Source: Homoserinibacter sp. YIM 151385 (GTDB lineage: Bacteria > Actinomycetota > Actinomycetes > Actinomycetales > Microbacteriaceae). Taken from it: a DNA stretch of 64,000 bases. This document shows positions 23,332 to 33,341 of this stretch, one piece after another. The position numbers and the translations under genes were made by a program. The DNA lies in NCBI RefSeq assembly GCF_027912415.1, contig NZ_CP115175.1, positions 620,001 through 684,000 of the forward strand. The letters are read 5' to 3'. Each line of letters begins with the position of its first letter. Position 1 is the stretch's first letter. The notes under the pieces were generated by a model. That model saw nothing but the letters and a program-made list of their open reading frames with translations. It was not told where the DNA came from and made no database searches.

Positions 23332-24506
23332 CGCGCCGCCTCGAGCTCGGCGACGAGGGCCGCCTGGAGGCGCGTCTCGAGCTCGGGCTCGCCGATCTGC
23401 TGCACGACCTCGCTGAGGAAGCCGAGCACGACGAGGCGACGCGCCTCCGCCTCCTCGATCCCGCGGGCCTGCAGGTAGAAGAGCTGCTCGTCGTCGAAGC
23501 GGCCGGTCGCGCTCGCGTGCCCGGCGCCCGCGATGTCGCCCGTCTCGATCTCGAGGTTCGGGATGCTGTCGGCGCGCGTCCCGTCCGAGAGGACGAGGTT
23601 GCGGTTCTGCTCGTAGCTGTCGGTGCCGGTCGCCTCGCGGCCGATGAGCACGTCGCCGATCCAGACGCTGCGCGCGCCCGCGCCGTTGAGCGCCCCCTTG
23701 TACGTCACGCGGCTCTTCGAGTGCGGCGCGTCGTGGAAGACGTAGACCTGCTGCTCGAGGTGCTGGCCGGCGTCCGAGAAGTACAGGCCGAGCATCTCGG
23801 CATCCGCGCCGTCCTCGGCGAGGTGCGCCGAGGGGTTCACGCGGACCACCGAGCCGCCGAGGGAGACGACGATGTGCTTGAGGCGCGCGTCCCGGCCGAT
23901 GCGGGCGAAGTGGCTCGCGAGGTGGATCGCGTCGTCATCCCAGCCCTGGACGCTCACGAGGGTGAGCTGCGCGCCCTCGCCGACCACGATCTCCACGTTC
24001 TCGACGAGCTTCGCGGGGCCGCGGCTGTCGAGGACGACGAGGCCGGAGCTGTGCGGCGCCGCCTCGACGAGGACGTGCGCGCCGCGCGCGCGCGCATCGA
24101 GTGCGGCGCGGCTGATCGAGACGGGCTGCGTCTCGCCCTCGACGCGGATGCGGAGCGCCCGCTCGAAGCTCGACCAGGCGTTCGCGCTCGCGCGGTCCTC
24201 CGGGAGGCCGGCGGCGCCGATCCCCTCGGCGTCGCGCGCGACCCACTCGATCGACACGCCCTCGACCTCGGGGGCCTCGAACGCGTAGGCGGAGCCGTCG
24301 AGCTCGCCGTCGATGAGGTCGCGCAGGCGGTCGACGGGCGAGAGCTTCCAGTCGACCTCGCGGCCGGTGACCGCGGGGAACTCGGCGTGGACGGCGGAGC
24401 GGAAGCGCTCCGAGCGCGTCTGGACGGGCACACGGCGCGCCGCGCCATCCCATCCTCCGTCGCTGTGCGCCTTCGCGCCGTGCTGTTCGGGAGTGACGAG
24501 CGTCAT
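23328..24506 (-). CDS. sufD: Fe-S cluster assembly protein SufD
   Basis: A 392-residue scaffold subunit of SufBC2D. The C-terminal half has the parallel beta-helix repeats and the conserved block DSYEQNRNLVLSDGTRADSIP and ATGRFDDEQLFYLQARG, with a histidine in AGHASATG. It begins MTLVTPEQHGAKAHSDGGWD and has the variable N-terminus usual for SufD. The ATG lies two bases after the sufB stop, and its stop overlaps the Rieske gene, so translation is coupled along the operon. Confidence 0.95.
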   Translation of the reverse strand: MTLVTPEQHGAKAHSDGGWDGAARRVPVQTRSERFRSAVHAEFPAVTGREVDWKLSPVDRLRDLIDGELDGSAYAFEAPEVEGVSIEWVARDAEGIGAAGLPEDRASANAWSSFERALRIRVEGETQPVSISRAALDARARGAHVLVEAAPHSSGLVVLDSRGPAKLVENVEIVVGEGAQLTLVSVQGWDDDAIHLASHFARIGRDARLKHIVVSLGGSVVRVNPSAHLAEDGADAEMLGLYFSDAGQHLEQQVYVFHDAPHSKSRVTYKGALNGAGARSVWIGDVLIGREATGTDSYEQNRNLVLSDGTRADSIPNLEIETGDIAGAGHASATGRFDDEQLFYLQARGIEEAEARRLVVLGFLSEVVQQIGEPELETRLQAALVAELEAAR

Positions 24507-24508
24507 GA

Positions 24509-25927
24509 CTAGCCGACGGATCCTTCCATGCTCATCTCGATGAGCTTGTTGAGCTCGAGTGCGTACTCCATGGGGAGCTCGCGGGCGATCGGCTCGATGA
24601 AGCCGCGGACGATCATCGCCATCGCCTCGTCCTCCTCCATGCCGCGCGACATGAGGTAGAAGAGCTGCTCCTCGCTCACGCGGGAGACGGTCGCCTCGTG
24701 GCCGAGCTGGACGTCGTCCACCCGGATGTCGATCGCGGGGTACGTGTCGGAGCGGGAGATCGTGTCGACGAGGAGCGCGTCGCAGCGCACCGTGTTCGCC
24801 GCGTGGTGCGCGTTCGCATCCACGCGGACCTCGCCGCGGTAGCCCGCACGGCCGCCGCCGCGCGCGATCGACTTCGAGACGATCGAGGACGTCGTGTGCG
24901 GCGCCATGTGGATCATCTTCGCGCCGGCGTCCTGGTGCTGGCCGGGGCCCGCGAAGGCCACCGACAGGGTCTCCCCCTTCGCGTGCTCGCCCATGAGGAA
25001 GATCGAGGGGTACTTCATCGTCACCTTGGAGCCGATGTTGCCGTCGATCCACTCCATGGTGGCGCCCTCGTGCGCGACCGCGCGCTTCGTGACGAGGTTG
25101 TAGACGTTGTTCGACCAGTTCTGGATGGTCGTGTAGCGGACGCGGGCGCCCTTCTTCACGACGATCTCGACGACGGCCGAGTGCAGCGAGTCCGACTTGT
25201 AGATCGGGGCCGTGCAGCCCTCGATGTAGTGGACGTAGCTGTCCTCGTCGGCGATGATCAGGGTCCGCTCGAACTGGCCCATGTTCTCCGTGTTGATGCG
25301 GAAGTAGGCCTGCAGCGGGATCTCGACGTGCACGCCCTTCGGGACGTAGACGAAGGAGCCGCCCGACCACACGGCCGTGTTGAGCGCCGCGAACTTGTTG
25401 TCGCCCGAGGGGATGACGGTGCCGAAGTACTCCTCGAAGAACTCGGGGTGCTCCTTGAGCGCCGTGTCGGTGTCCATGAAGATGACGCCCTGCGCCTCCA
25501 GCTCCTCCTGGATCTGGTGGTAGACGACCTCGGACTCGTACTGCGCGGCGACGCCCGCGACCAGTCGCGCGCGCTCCGCCTCGGGGATGCCGAGCCGGTC
25601 GTAGGTGTTCCGGATGTCCTCCGGGAGGTCCTCCCACGACTGCGCCTGCTTCTCCGTCGAGCGGACGAAGTACTTGATGTTGTCGAAGTCGATGCCCGAC
25701 AGATCGGCGCCCCAGGTCGGCATGGGCTTCATGCCGAAGAGCTTGTACGCCTTGAGGCGGCGCTGGAGCATCCACTCCGGCTCGCCCTTCTTCTGCGAGA
25801 TGTCGGCGACGACCTCCTCGCTGATGCCGCGCCGGGCGGAGGCGCCGGCGGAATCCGAGTCGGCCCAGCCGAACTCGTACTGGCCGAGGCCCTCGAGCTC
25901 GGGTCGGTCGATGAGCACATCTGACAT
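24509..25927 (-). CDS. sufB: Fe-S cluster assembly protein SufB
   Basis: A 472-residue core scaffold protein on which nascent [Fe-S] clusters form. Landmarks include [40 protein letters not shown] and [15 protein letters not shown] with the cysteine believed to hold persulfide or cluster. No intein is present, unlike mycobacterial SufB. It is the first gene of the operon sufB-sufD-Rieske-sufC-sufT-CHY. AGGAG sits upstream of the ATG, after a long leader of about 150 bases. There is no adjacent sufR repressor gene and no sufS or sufU in this operon. Confidence 0.97.
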   Translation of the reverse strand: MSDVLIDRPELEGLGQYEFGWADSDSAGASARRGISEEVVADISQKKGEPEWMLQRRLKAYKLFGMKPMPTWGADLSGIDFDNIKYFVRSTEKQAQSWEDLPEDIRNTYDRLGIPEAERARLVAGVAAQYESEVVYHQIQEELEAQGVIFMDTDTALKEHPEFFEEYFGTVIPSGDNKFAALNTAVWSGGSFVYVPKGVHVEIPLQAYFRINTENMGQFERTLIIADEDSYVHYIEGCTAPIYKSDSLHSAVVEIVVKKGARVRYTTIQNWSNNVYNLVTKRAVAHEGATMEWIDGNIGSKVTMKYPSIFLMGEHAKGETLSVAFAGPGQHQDAGAKMIHMAPHTTSSIVSKSIARGGGRAGYRGEVRVDANAHHAANTVRCDALLVDTISRSDTYPAIDIRVDDVQLGHEATVSRVSEEQLFYLMSRGMEEDEAMAMIVRGFIEPIARELPMEYALELNKLIEMSMEGSVG

Positions 25928-26082
25928 GCGTTGCCTCTTCTCCTGCCGAGTCGAGCTGTCCTGCTCGTATCGGCATCCGTCGGGATGGTCGCCGTCGTCT
26001 CCGGGCGCCGGGCTCTCGTTCCCGGCTGCGGGCGCACGCCGGGGCGGGCGCGCCGCGGGCGACGTCGCTCCTCAACCCGACG

Positions 26083-26088
26083 AGTCTA
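26083..26088 (-). promoter_or_regulatory. -10 box of the suf operon
   Basis: TAGACT preceded by TG, about 155 bases before the sufB ATG. The long leader is unusual for this window, where many genes look leaderless. Confidence 0.45.
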
Positions 26089-26171
26089 CAGGGCCGCGCG
26101 CGTCCTGGCCGGGCACACCGGGTGCCGGCATCGGCGCGTCCTCCCCGTCCTGATGCACAGGAACACGCTCG

Positions 26172-26177
26172 TAGAAT
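26172..26177 (+). promoter_or_regulatory. -10 box of ctaA
   Basis: TAGAAT, with a leader of about 45 bases and AGGAAGCAGGAGC ahead of the GTG start at 26229. Confidence 0.5.
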
Positions 26178-26228
26178 GGCGGTGCCCGCCGATCGCGGGA
26201 GCCCCATCCAGGAAGCAGGAGCACGCCG

Positions 26229-27149
26229 GTGCCCGGAACCTCTGCGCCCGCTGCCGGCGCTCTCCTCGCAGCGCTGCCCGCCGGCGTCGCCGACCGCCGC
26301 GTCCGCGCCCTCGCCTGGGCCTCGCTCGTCTCCCAGACGGTGATCGTCGGCACGGGCGGACTCGTGCGGCTCACCGCCTCGGGCCTCGGCTGCCCGACCT
26401 GGCCGCGCTGCACCGAGGAGAGCTACGTGTCGACGCCCGAGATGGGCATCCACGGGATCATCGAGTTCGGGAACCGCCTGCTCACCTTCGCGCTCATCCT
26501 CATCGCGCTCGCGGCCTTCATCTCGATCCTGCGATTCCGCCGGGAGCGGCGCGACCTCTTCGCGCTGACCCTCGCGCTCGGCCTCGGCATCCCGGGGCAG
26601 GGCGTCATCGGCGGCATCACGGTCCTCACGAACCTCAACCCCTACGTCGTCGGCCTGCACTTCGTGCTCTCGATCGGGCTGGTCTGCCTCGCGACCGTCC
26701 TCGTGTACCGCGTGCACCTCGTCGACCCGGCCGTGCCGCGCGCGCTCGCCGTGCCGCGGCCCTTCGCCGGCGCGGTCCACGCGCTGTCCGGCATCGTGCT
26801 CGTCACGATCCTCGTCGGCATCCTCACGACCGGGTCCGGCCCGCACGCGGGCGACCACGGCGCCGCGCGCAACGGCCTCGACCCCGAGCTGCTGCAGCAC
26901 ATCCACAGCTGGCCCGCCTACGCGATGCTCGCGCTGACGGTCGTGCTCGTCGGGATCGCCGTGCTCCGCGGGATCACGGCCCCTCGCCGCTTCCTCGTGG
27001 CGCTGCTGGCGGCGCAGCTCGTCCAGGTCGCGGTCGGGCTCATCCAGGCGCGACTCGGCCTCCCGCCCTTCCTCGTCGGCGTGCACATGGTGCTCGCCTG
27101 CGTGCTCGCCTCGCTCACGACCGCCTCGGTGCTCTCGCTCAAGCGCTGA
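26229..27149 (+). CDS. ctaA: Heme A synthase (COX15/CtaA family)
   Basis: A 306-residue membrane enzyme that oxidises the C8 methyl group of heme O to give heme A for aa3-type cytochrome oxidase. It has about eight helices. The first conserved block is GTGGLVRLTASGLGCPTWPRC with the Cys pair; histidines in GIHGIIEFGNR, VGLHF, AVHALSG, QHIHSW and GVHMV are the expected heme ligands. It starts with a GTG after an AGGAGC-type ribosome binding site. It converges on ctaB, which makes its substrate heme O. Confidence 0.95.
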   Translation: MPGTSAPAAGALLAALPAGVADRRVRALAWASLVSQTVIVGTGGLVRLTASGLGCPTWPRCTEESYVSTPEMGIHGIIEFGNRLLTFALILIALAAFISILRFRRERRDLFALTLALGLGIPGQGVIGGITVLTNLNPYVVGLHFVLSIGLVCLATVLVYRVHLVDPAVPRALAVPRPFAGAVHALSGIVLVTILVGILTTGSGPHAGDHGAARNGLDPELLQHIHSWPAYAMLALTVVLVGIAVLRGITAPRRFLVALLAAQLVQVAVGLIQARLGLPPFLVGVHMVLACVLASLTTASVLSLKR

Positions 27150-27158
27150 TCGCCGGCG

Positions 27159-27177
27159 CTCCCGGCACCTCCGGGAG
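27159..27177 (+). terminator. Stem-loop after ctaA
   Basis: A perfect 7-bp stem, CTCCCGG and CCGGGAG, with a CACCT loop, 9 bases after the ctaA stop. The T-run is weak. Confidence 0.45.
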
Positions 27178-27253
27178 GGGTTCCCGTCGCGCGGCGGCGT
27201 GTCAGCGCATCCGGGCCGGCGCGTCGCCCCGATCCCCTCCCGGGGGATAAGAG

Positions 27254-27277
27254 GCGGCGTCCGGTCCGCGACGCCGC
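27254..27277 (-). terminator. Stem-loop after ctaB
   Basis: A perfect 8-bp stem, GCGGCGTC and GACGCCGC, 8-base loop, 13 bases past the ctaB stop. On the minus strand it is followed by CTCTTATC. Confidence 0.55.
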
Positions 27278-27290
27278 TCGGCTCGCCCGA

Positions 27291-28226
27291 TCAGAACGGG
27301 ATCGGCAGATGCACCAGCGGGTCGATGCCGACCGAGATGAAGACGAGCGTGAGATACGTGATGCTGGCGTGGAAGACCCGCATCGGCTTGACCTCCTCGT
27401 CGCCGCGGATCGCCCGCGCGTAAAGGCGGTGCGACTCGACGACGAACCAGACGCCCGAGCCGGCCGCCGCGATCGCGTAGACGAGCCCCATCTGCCCGAC
27501 CGGGATGAGGAGGAGCGAGCAGGCGACCGTCGCCCAGGCGTAGAGGATGACCTGCAGCCCGACCGCGGTCTCGCCGCGGACGACGCCGAGCATCGGCACG
27601 CTCACGGAGGCGTAGTCCTCCCGGTAGCGCATCGAGAGCGGCCAGTAGTGCGGCGGCGTCCACAGGAACACGATGCCGAAGAGGATGAGCGCCTCGAGGC
27701 TCAGCGAGCCCGTCACGGCGGCCCAGCCGATGAGCACCGGCATGCAGCCGGCGATGCCGCCCCACACGATGTTCTGCGGCGTGCGGCGCTTGAGCCAGAG
27801 GGTGTAGACGAAGACGTAGAAGAGGATCGCGAAGACCGAGAGCGCCGCCGCGAGCGGCGTCGTCGTCCAGGCGAGCCAGGCGGTCGAGCCGATGCCGAGC
27901 ACCCACGCGAAGACGAGCGCCTCCCGGTCGCTCAGCTCGCCGGTCACGAGCGGGCGCTTCTGGGTCCGCTTCATGACGCGGTCGATGTCGCGGTCGATGT
28001 AGCAGTTGAAGGCGTTCGCGGAGCCCGCCGAGAGGGCGCCGCCGAGGAGCGTCGCGAGCACGAGCCACAGGTCGGGGATGCCGCGCGCGGCGAGGACCAT
28101 GACGGGCGCGGTCGTGATGAGCAGCAGCTCGATCACCCGCGGCTTCGTCAGCGCGACATAGGCCTTCGCCTTGCGGAGGACGCCGACGCGGGGCCGATCG
28201 ACGCGGCCGTCGACTGTCAGCTGCAT
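27291..28226 (-). CDS. ctaB: Protoheme IX farnesyltransferase (heme O synthase)
   Basis: A 311-residue UbiA-family prenyltransferase that attaches farnesyl to heme B. The first aspartate-rich motif is in [18 protein letters not shown], the second in [14 protein letters not shown]; about nine hydrophobic helices are visible. [10 protein letters not shown] is a typical CtaB N-terminal motif. GAGG lies before the ATG at 28226, and a TAGACT box about 35 bases further up is the likely -10. It is divergent from tkt, as in many actinobacteria. Confidence 0.96.
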   Translation of the reverse strand: MQLTVDGRVDRPRVGVLRKAKAYVALTKPRVIELLLITTAPVMVLAARGIPDLWLVLATLLGGALSAGSANAFNCYIDRDIDRVMKRTQKRPLVTGELSDREALVFAWVLGIGSTAWLAWTTTPLAAALSVFAILFYVFVYTLWLKRRTPQNIVWGGIAGCMPVLIGWAAVTGSLSLEALILFGIVFLWTPPHYWPLSMRYREDYASVSVPMLGVVRGETAVGLQVILYAWATVACSLLLIPVGQMGLVYAIAAAGSGVWFVVESHRLYARAIRGDEEVKPMRVFHASITYLTLVFISVGIDPLVHLPIPF

Positions 28227-28261
28227 GGGACCTCGTGATCGCGGGACGGTTGTGCAGGAAG

Positions 28262-28267
28262 AGTCTA
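28262..28267 (-). promoter_or_regulatory. -10 box of ctaB
   Basis: TAGACT on the minus strand, giving a leader of about 30 bases with a GAGG ribosome binding site before the ATG at 28226. Confidence 0.5.
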
Positions 28268-28336
28268 GGCGATCCGCGGGCCGACGCCGGACGTCCCACG
28301 TCCGCACGCGCGTCTGCGGCGCGTGCCTCACCTGAC

Positions 28337-28342
28337 TATGAT
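28337..28342 (+). promoter_or_regulatory. -10 box of the pentose phosphate operon
   Basis: TATGAT, close to the TATAAT consensus, in the 255-base gap between ctaB and tkt. The predicted tkt leader is about 130 bases and carries GGAAGG before the GTG. No good -35 is seen. Confidence 0.5.
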
Positions 28343-28481
28343 CTTGAGTGCTCGCCAGCGCCGAGCCCTCCCCCACGCCGTGATGGCGCGCGGATGCGGC
28401 GGCGCCCGATCCCGGACGGCGAGCGGATCCCGCGGGGACGTTGGCCGACGCCCCGCATCGAATCGGAAGGTCAGCATCACC

Positions 28482-30563
28482 GTGCCAGCTCTGCAGTGGG
28501 ACCCCATCGACGACAAGGCAGTGGATACGGCGAGGGTGCTCGCCGCCGACGCGGTCGAGAAGGTCGGCAACGGCCACCCCGGGACGGCCATGAGCCTCGC
28601 GCCCCTCGCCTACCTCCTCTTCCAGAAGGTGATGCGCCGCGACCCGTCCGACAACGAGTGGATCGGCCGCGACCGCTTCATCCTCTCGGCCGGCCACAGC
28701 TCGCTCACCCAGTACGTGCAGCTCTACTTCGGCGGCTACGGCCTCGAGATCGAGGATCTCGAGGCGCTGCGCACCTGGGGCTCGAAGACCCCCGGCCACC
28801 CCGAGTACGGCCACACCGACGGCGTCGAGATCACGACGGGCCCGCTCGGCCAGGGTCTGGCCTCGGCGGTCGGCTTCGCCTACGCCCAGCGCTACGAGCG
28901 CGGGCTCTTCGACCCCGAGACGCCCGCCGGCGAGAGCCCCTTCGACCACTTCACCTATGTGATCGCGGGCGACGGCGACATCCAGGAGGGCGTCACGAGC
29001 GAGGCCGGCTCGCTCGCCGGCCACCAGCAGCTCGGCAACCTCATCGCCTTCTACGACAGCAACCAGATCTCCATCGAGGACGACACGCAGATCGCCTTCA
29101 CGGAGGACGTGCAGGCCCGCTACGAGGCCTACGGCTGGCAGGTCCAGGTCGTCGACTGGAAGAAGACCGGCGAGTACGTCGAGGACGTCGCCGAGCTGCA
29201 CCGCGCCATCGAGGCCGCCCAGGGCGAGACCTCGAAGCCCTCGCTCATCATCCTCAAGACGATCATCGGGTGGCCGAGCCCGAAGAAGCAGAACACGGGC
29301 AAGATCCACGGCTCCGCTCTCGGCGGCGACGAGCTCGCGGCGCTCAAGGAGGTGCTCGGCTTCGACCCGGAGCAGACCTTCCAGGTCGCGCCCGAGGTCA
29401 TCGAGCACACCCGGAAGGCGCTCGAGCGCGGCGCCGCGGCGCACGCCGAGTGGCAGCGGGGCTTCGACGCCTGGGCCGCCGCGAACCCCGAGCGCAAGAC
29501 GCTCCTCGACCGCGTGCTCACGGGCGAGCTGCCCGAGGGCGTGGACGAGGTGCTCCCGGTCTTCGAGGCCGGCAAGGACGTCTCCACCCGCGCGGCGAGC
29601 GGCAAGGTCCTCGCGGCGCTCGGCCCGGTCATCCCCGAGCTGTGGGGCGGCTCGGCCGACCTCGCCGAGTCGAACAACACGACCATCCCCGATGTCGCGT
29701 CCTTCGTCCCCGAGGAGCACTCGACGCACGAGTGGACCGGCAACCCCTACGGCCGCACGCTGCACTTCGGCATCCGCGAGCACGCCATGGCCGCGATCCT
29801 CAACGGCATCGTGCTGCACGGCAACACGCGCCCCTACGGCGGCACCTTCCTCATCTTCAGCGACTACATGCGCCCCGCGGTCCGCCTCGCGGCGCTCATG
29901 AAGGCGCCGTCGATCTTCGTCTGGACGCACGACTCCGTCGCCCTCGGCGAGGACGGGCCGACGCACCAGCCGATCGAGCAGCTCACGACGCTCCGCGCGA
30001 TCCCGGGTCTCGACGTCGTGCGCCCCGCCGACGCCAACGAGGTCTCGTGGGCGTGGAAGACGATCCTCGAGCGCCGCGAGGGCCCGGCCGGCATCGCGCT
30101 GAGCCGCCAGAACCTCCCGGTCTTCGAGCGCGGCGAGGGCGGCTTCGCCTCCGCCGCCGGGACCGCGAAGGGCGCCTACGTCCTCGCGGACGCCGACGGC
30201 ACGCCGGACGTGATCCTGCTCGCCTCGGGCTCGGAGGTGCAGATCGCCGTCGAGGCCCGCGAGCAGCTCGAGGGCGAGGGCATCCGGGCGCGCGTCGTCT
30301 CGGTCCCCTCGCAGGAGTGGTTCGAGGAGCAGGACGACGCCTACAAGGAGTCCGTCCTCCCCGCCGCGGTGACCGCCCGCGTCTCCATCGAGGCCGGTCT
30401 CGCGCTCACCTGGGCGCCCTACCTCGGCGCCCACGGCCGCTCCGTCTCGATCGAGCACTTCGGCGCCTCGGCGGACTACAAGACCCTCTACCGCGAGTTC
30501 GGCATGACGACCGAGTCGGCCGTCGCCGCCGCGAAGGACTCGCTCGCCGCAGCCCGCGGCTGA
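28482..30563 (+). CDS. tkt: Transketolase
   Basis: A 693-residue thiamine diphosphate enzyme of the non-oxidative pentose phosphate pathway. [16 protein letters not shown] is near the start, the ThDP motif is [19 protein letters not shown], and the pyrimidine domain shows [15 protein letters not shown] and [16 protein letters not shown]. The GTG at 28482 (13 bases after GGAAGG) is chosen; an upstream ATG at 28323 would add 53 residues without similarity and would lie ahead of the TATGAT box. It is the first gene of tkt-tal-pgi-zwf-opcA-pgl. Confidence 0.96.
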   Translation: MPALQWDPIDDKAVDTARVLAADAVEKVGNGHPGTAMSLAPLAYLLFQKVMRRDPSDNEWIGRDRFILSAGHSSLTQYVQLYFGGYGLEIEDLEALRTWGSKTPGHPEYGHTDGVEITTGPLGQGLASAVGFAYAQRYERGLFDPETPAGESPFDHFTYVIAGDGDIQEGVTSEAGSLAGHQQLGNLIAFYDSNQISIEDDTQIAFTEDVQARYEAYGWQVQVVDWKKTGEYVEDVAELHRAIEAAQGETSKPSLIILKTIIGWPSPKKQNTGKIHGSALGGDELAALKEVLGFDPEQTFQVAPEVIEHTRKALERGAAAHAEWQRGFDAWAAANPERKTLLDRVLTGELPEGVDEVLPVFEAGKDVSTRAASGKVLAALGPVIPELWGGSADLAESNNTTIPDVASFVPEEHSTHEWTGNPYGRTLHFGIREHAMAAILNGIVLHGNTRPYGGTFLIFSDYMRPAVRLAALMKAPSIFVWTHDSVALGEDGPTHQPIEQLTTLRAIPGLDVVRPADANEVSWAWKTILERREGPAGIALSRQNLPVFERGEGGFASAAGTAKGAYVLADADGTPDVILLASGSEVQIAVEAREQLEGEGIRARVVSVPSQEWFEEQDDAYKESVLPAAVTARVSIEAGLALTWAPYLGAHGRSVSIEHFGASADYKTLYREFGMTTESAVAAAKDSLAAARG

Positions 30564-30610
30564 GCGACGCACGCACCGACGCCGTCTCTCCAGGAAGCAC
30601 AGGCAACGAC

Positions 30611-31720
30611 ATGACCACCACCCCCACCGCAGCCCTCTCCGCCGTCGGCGTGAGCATCTGGCTCGACGACCTCTCGCGCGAGCGGATCCAGTCGGGCGGA
30701 CTCGAGAAGCTCATCGCCGAGCGCGACGTCGTCGGCGTGACGACGAACCCCACGATCTTCGCGGCCGCGCTCGCGAAGGGCGAGGCCTACGACACCCAGG
30801 TCGCCGAGCTCGCGAAGGCGGGCACCGGCGTCACCGACGCGGTCTTCGAGATCACCACGGACGACGTCCGCGACGCCTCCGACGTGTTCCGCCCGGTCTA
30901 CGACCGCACCGCGGGCATCGACGGACGCGTCTCGATCGAGGTCGAGCCGGGTCTCGCGCACGACGCGGCCGGCACCATCGCGGAGGCCAAGCGCCTCTGG
31001 GCGAAGGTCGACCGTCCGAACGCGATGATCAAGATCCCCGCGACGATCGAGGGCCTCGAGGCCATCACGGCCGTCATCGCCGAGGGCATCAGCGTCAACG
31101 TGACCCTGATCTTCTCGCTCGAGCGCCACCGCGCGGTCATCGACGCCTACCTCGCGGGTCTCGAGCAGGCGAAGGCGAACGGCCGCGACCTGTCGACGAT
31201 CCACTCGGTCGCGTCCTTCTTCGTGTCCCGCGTCGACAGCGAGATCGACAAGCGCCTGGATGCGATCGGCACCGAGGAGGCGACAGCGCTCAAGAGCAAG
31301 GCGGGCGTCGCGAACGCCCAGCTCGCCTACGAGCTCTACGAGCAGGAGTTCTCGAGCGACCGCGCCCGCGAGCTCCTCGCGCTCGGCGCGAACGCGCAGC
31401 GCCCGCTCTGGGCCTCGACCGGCGTCAAGGACCCCTCGCTCCCCGACACGCTCTACGTGACGGAGCTCGCGGTCGCCGGCGTCGTGAACACGATGCCGGA
31501 GAAGACGCTCGAGGCGACCTTCGACCACGCGAGCATCGAGGGCGACCGGGTCACCGGCTCCTACGCCGACGCGAAGGCCGTCCTCGACCAGCTCGCCGCG
31601 ATCGGCGTGGACTACGACGAGGTCACCGCGCTCCTCGAGCGCGAGGGCGTCGAGAAGTTCGTCGTCTCGTGGAACGAGCTCCTCGACACCGTCACCGCGG
31701 CGCTGGAGGCGGCCAAGTGA
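30611..31720 (+). CDS. tal: Transaldolase
   Basis: A 369-residue actinobacterial-type transaldolase, moving a dihydroxyacetone unit between sugar phosphates. [14 protein letters not shown] and [11 protein letters not shown] lie near the start, the Schiff-base lysine is in NAMIKIPAT, and [13 protein letters not shown] follows. It is a stand-alone protein and not the Tal-Pgi fusion found in some bacteria, although pgi follows with a four-base GTGA overlap. Confidence 0.96.
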   Translation: MTTTPTAALSAVGVSIWLDDLSRERIQSGGLEKLIAERDVVGVTTNPTIFAAALAKGEAYDTQVAELAKAGTGVTDAVFEITTDDVRDASDVFRPVYDRTAGIDGRVSIEVEPGLAHDAAGTIAEAKRLWAKVDRPNAMIKIPATIEGLEAITAVIAEGISVNVTLIFSLERHRAVIDAYLAGLEQAKANGRDLSTIHSVASFFVSRVDSEIDKRLDAIGTEEATALKSKAGVANAQLAYELYEQEFSSDRARELLALGANAQRPLWASTGVKDPSLPDTLYVTELAVAGVVNTMPEKTLEATFDHASIEGDRVTGSYADAKAVLDQLAAIGVDYDEVTALLEREGVEKFVVSWNELLDTVTAALEAAK

Positions 31721-33315
31721 CCGCCACGGTCGTCGCGAGCGGTGCGGCGGCCGAGGCCGTCGCCCGTGTCGTGCCGCAACTCGTCGAGGACGAGTTCGCG
31801 AGCCGGCTCTTCGCGAAGGACGCCACCCTGTGGGGCGAGGCGGCCGAGCCCGAGAGCGCGAAGCGCCTCGGCTGGACCGAGGCCGCCGAGGTCTCGAGCG
31901 CGCTCGTGCCCGAGATCCTCGCCCTCCGCGATGAGCTCCGTGCCGCGGGCGTGTCCCACATCGTCCTCGGCGGCATGGGCGGCTCCTCGCTCGCGCCCGA
32001 GGTCATCGCGGGCACCTACGGCCACGAGCTCACCGTCCTGGATGCGACCGACCCCGGTCAGGTGCGCTCCGCCCTCGAGGACCGTCTCGAGCAGACGGCG
32101 GTCGTCATCTCCTCGAAGTCCGGCTCCACCGTCGAGACCGACAGCCAGAAGCGCGTCTACGAGGGCGCCTTCCGCGCCGCGGGGATCGACCCGACGAGCC
32201 GCATCGTGATCGTGACCGACCCGGGCTCGCCGCTCGACGAGGCCGCGCGCGCCGACGGCTACCGCGTCTTCAACGCCGACCCGACGGTCGGCGGCCGCTA
32301 CTCGGCACTGACCGCCTTCGGGCTCGTCCCGACGGGACTGGCCGGCGTCGACATCCAGCAGCTCCTCGACGAGGCCAAGGCCGCGGAGCTCGAGCTCGCG
32401 CTCGACTCGCCCGAGAACCCGGGCCTCGTGCTCGGCGCGGCGATCGCCGGCACCGAGCCGCTCAAGGACAAGCTCGGCATCGTCCCCGACGGCACCCACA
32501 TCGTGGGCCTCGGCGACTGGGCCGAGCAGCTCATCGCGGAGTCGACCGGCAAGGACGGCCGCGGCGTGCTCCCCGTCGTGCTCACGACCGGCTCCCCCGA
32601 GCTCGACGTCGTGATCGACGACCTCCAGATCGTGCGGCTCGTCGCCGACGCCAAGGCCACCGAGGAGGTCGCGGAGGGCGAGATCGAGGTCTCCGGCTCG
32701 CTCGGCGCGCAGCTGCTGCTCTGGGAGGTCGCGACGGCGGTCGCCGGCCGCCTCCTCGGGATCAACCCCTACGACCAGCCCGACGTGGAGTCGGCGAAGA
32801 TCGCCGCGCGCGGCCTGCTCGACCAGCGTCCCGAGCCGACGGAGCCCGTCTTCGTCGACGCCGGGATCGAGGTGCGCACCGCAGGCGGGCTCGAGATCGC
32901 CGACCGCACCCTCGCGGGCGCGGTGTCGGCGCTCCTCGCGCAGCTCGGCGCCGACGGCTACGTGGCGATCCAGGCCTACCTGGACCGCCCGGCGAACCCC
33001 GAGCTCACCGGGCTGCGGGATGCCGTGGCGGCCCGCACCGGCCGGCCCGTCACCTTCGGCTGGGGCCCGCGCTTCCTCCACTCCACCGGCCAGTACCACA
33101 AGGGCGGCCCCGCGCAGGGCGTGTTCCTGCAGGTCGTGGGCACGGCGTCCGAGGATCTCGAGATCCCGGAGCGGCCCTTCACCTTCGGCCAGCTCATCCA
33201 GGCCCAGGCGGCGGGCGACGCGAGCGTCCTCGCCGACCACGGACGCCCCGTGCTGACGCTGACCGTCACGGATCCGGCCGCGGCGACCGCCGCCATCCGG
33301 TCCGCGATCGCCTGA
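31717..33315 (+). CDS. pgi: Glucose-6-phosphate isomerase
   Basis: A 532-residue SIS-domain enzyme that interconverts glucose-6-phosphate and fructose-6-phosphate. [13 protein letters not shown] binds the phosphate, [14 protein letters not shown] and [12 protein letters not shown] are the central motifs, and [11 protein letters not shown] holds the base histidine region. This is the divergent actinobacterial form that follows transaldolase. Its GTG overlaps the tal stop, so the two are translated together. Confidence 0.94.
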   Translation: MTATVVASGAAAEAVARVVPQLVEDEFASRLFAKDATLWGEAAEPESAKRLGWTEAAEVSSALVPEILALRDELRAAGVSHIVLGGMGGSSLAPEVIAGTYGHELTVLDATDPGQVRSALEDRLEQTAVVISSKSGSTVETDSQKRVYEGAFRAAGIDPTSRIVIVTDPGSPLDEAARADGYRVFNADPTVGGRYSALTAFGLVPTGLAGVDIQQLLDEAKAAELELALDSPENPGLVLGAAIAGTEPLKDKLGIVPDGTHIVGLGDWAEQLIAESTGKDGRGVLPVVLTTGSPELDVVIDDLQIVRLVADAKATEEVAEGEIEVSGSLGAQLLLWEVATAVAGRLLGINPYDQPDVESAKIAARGLLDQRPEPTEPVFVDAGIEVRTAGGLEIADRTLAGAVSALLAQLGADGYVAIQAYLDRPANPELTGLRDAVAARTGRPVTFGWGPRFLHSTGQYHKGGPAQGVFLQVVGTASEDLEIPERPFTFGQLIQAQAAGDASVLADHGRPVLTLTVTDPAAATAAIRSAIA

Positions 33316-33341
33316 CGCCCGCACCGCACGGAAGCAGACGC

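Larger units (their letters stand above)
25928..26228. other. Intergenic region between sufB and ctaA
   Basis: A 301-base divergent spacer. It holds the sufB leader and a TAGACT box at 26083-26088 on the minus strand, and the ctaA promoter box and leader from 26172 on the plus strand. I see no convincing gene, riboswitch or repeat in it. Confidence 0.6.

Noticed and set aside
23328-27086. An apparent 1252-residue leftward protein ending in SufD
   Set aside because: The upper two thirds are out-of-frame readings of sufB and the antisense of ctaA. SufD starts at 24506.
28323-28481. A 53-residue N-terminal extension of transketolase
   Set aside because: The extra residues are basic and unlike any transketolase. 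The start lies ahead of the likely -10 box TATGAT, and a ribosome binding site precedes the GTG at 28482.
31717-33315. A fused transaldolase-glucose-6-phosphate isomerase
   Set aside because: The tal frame ends with a TGA that overlaps the pgi GTG; these are two separate proteins.
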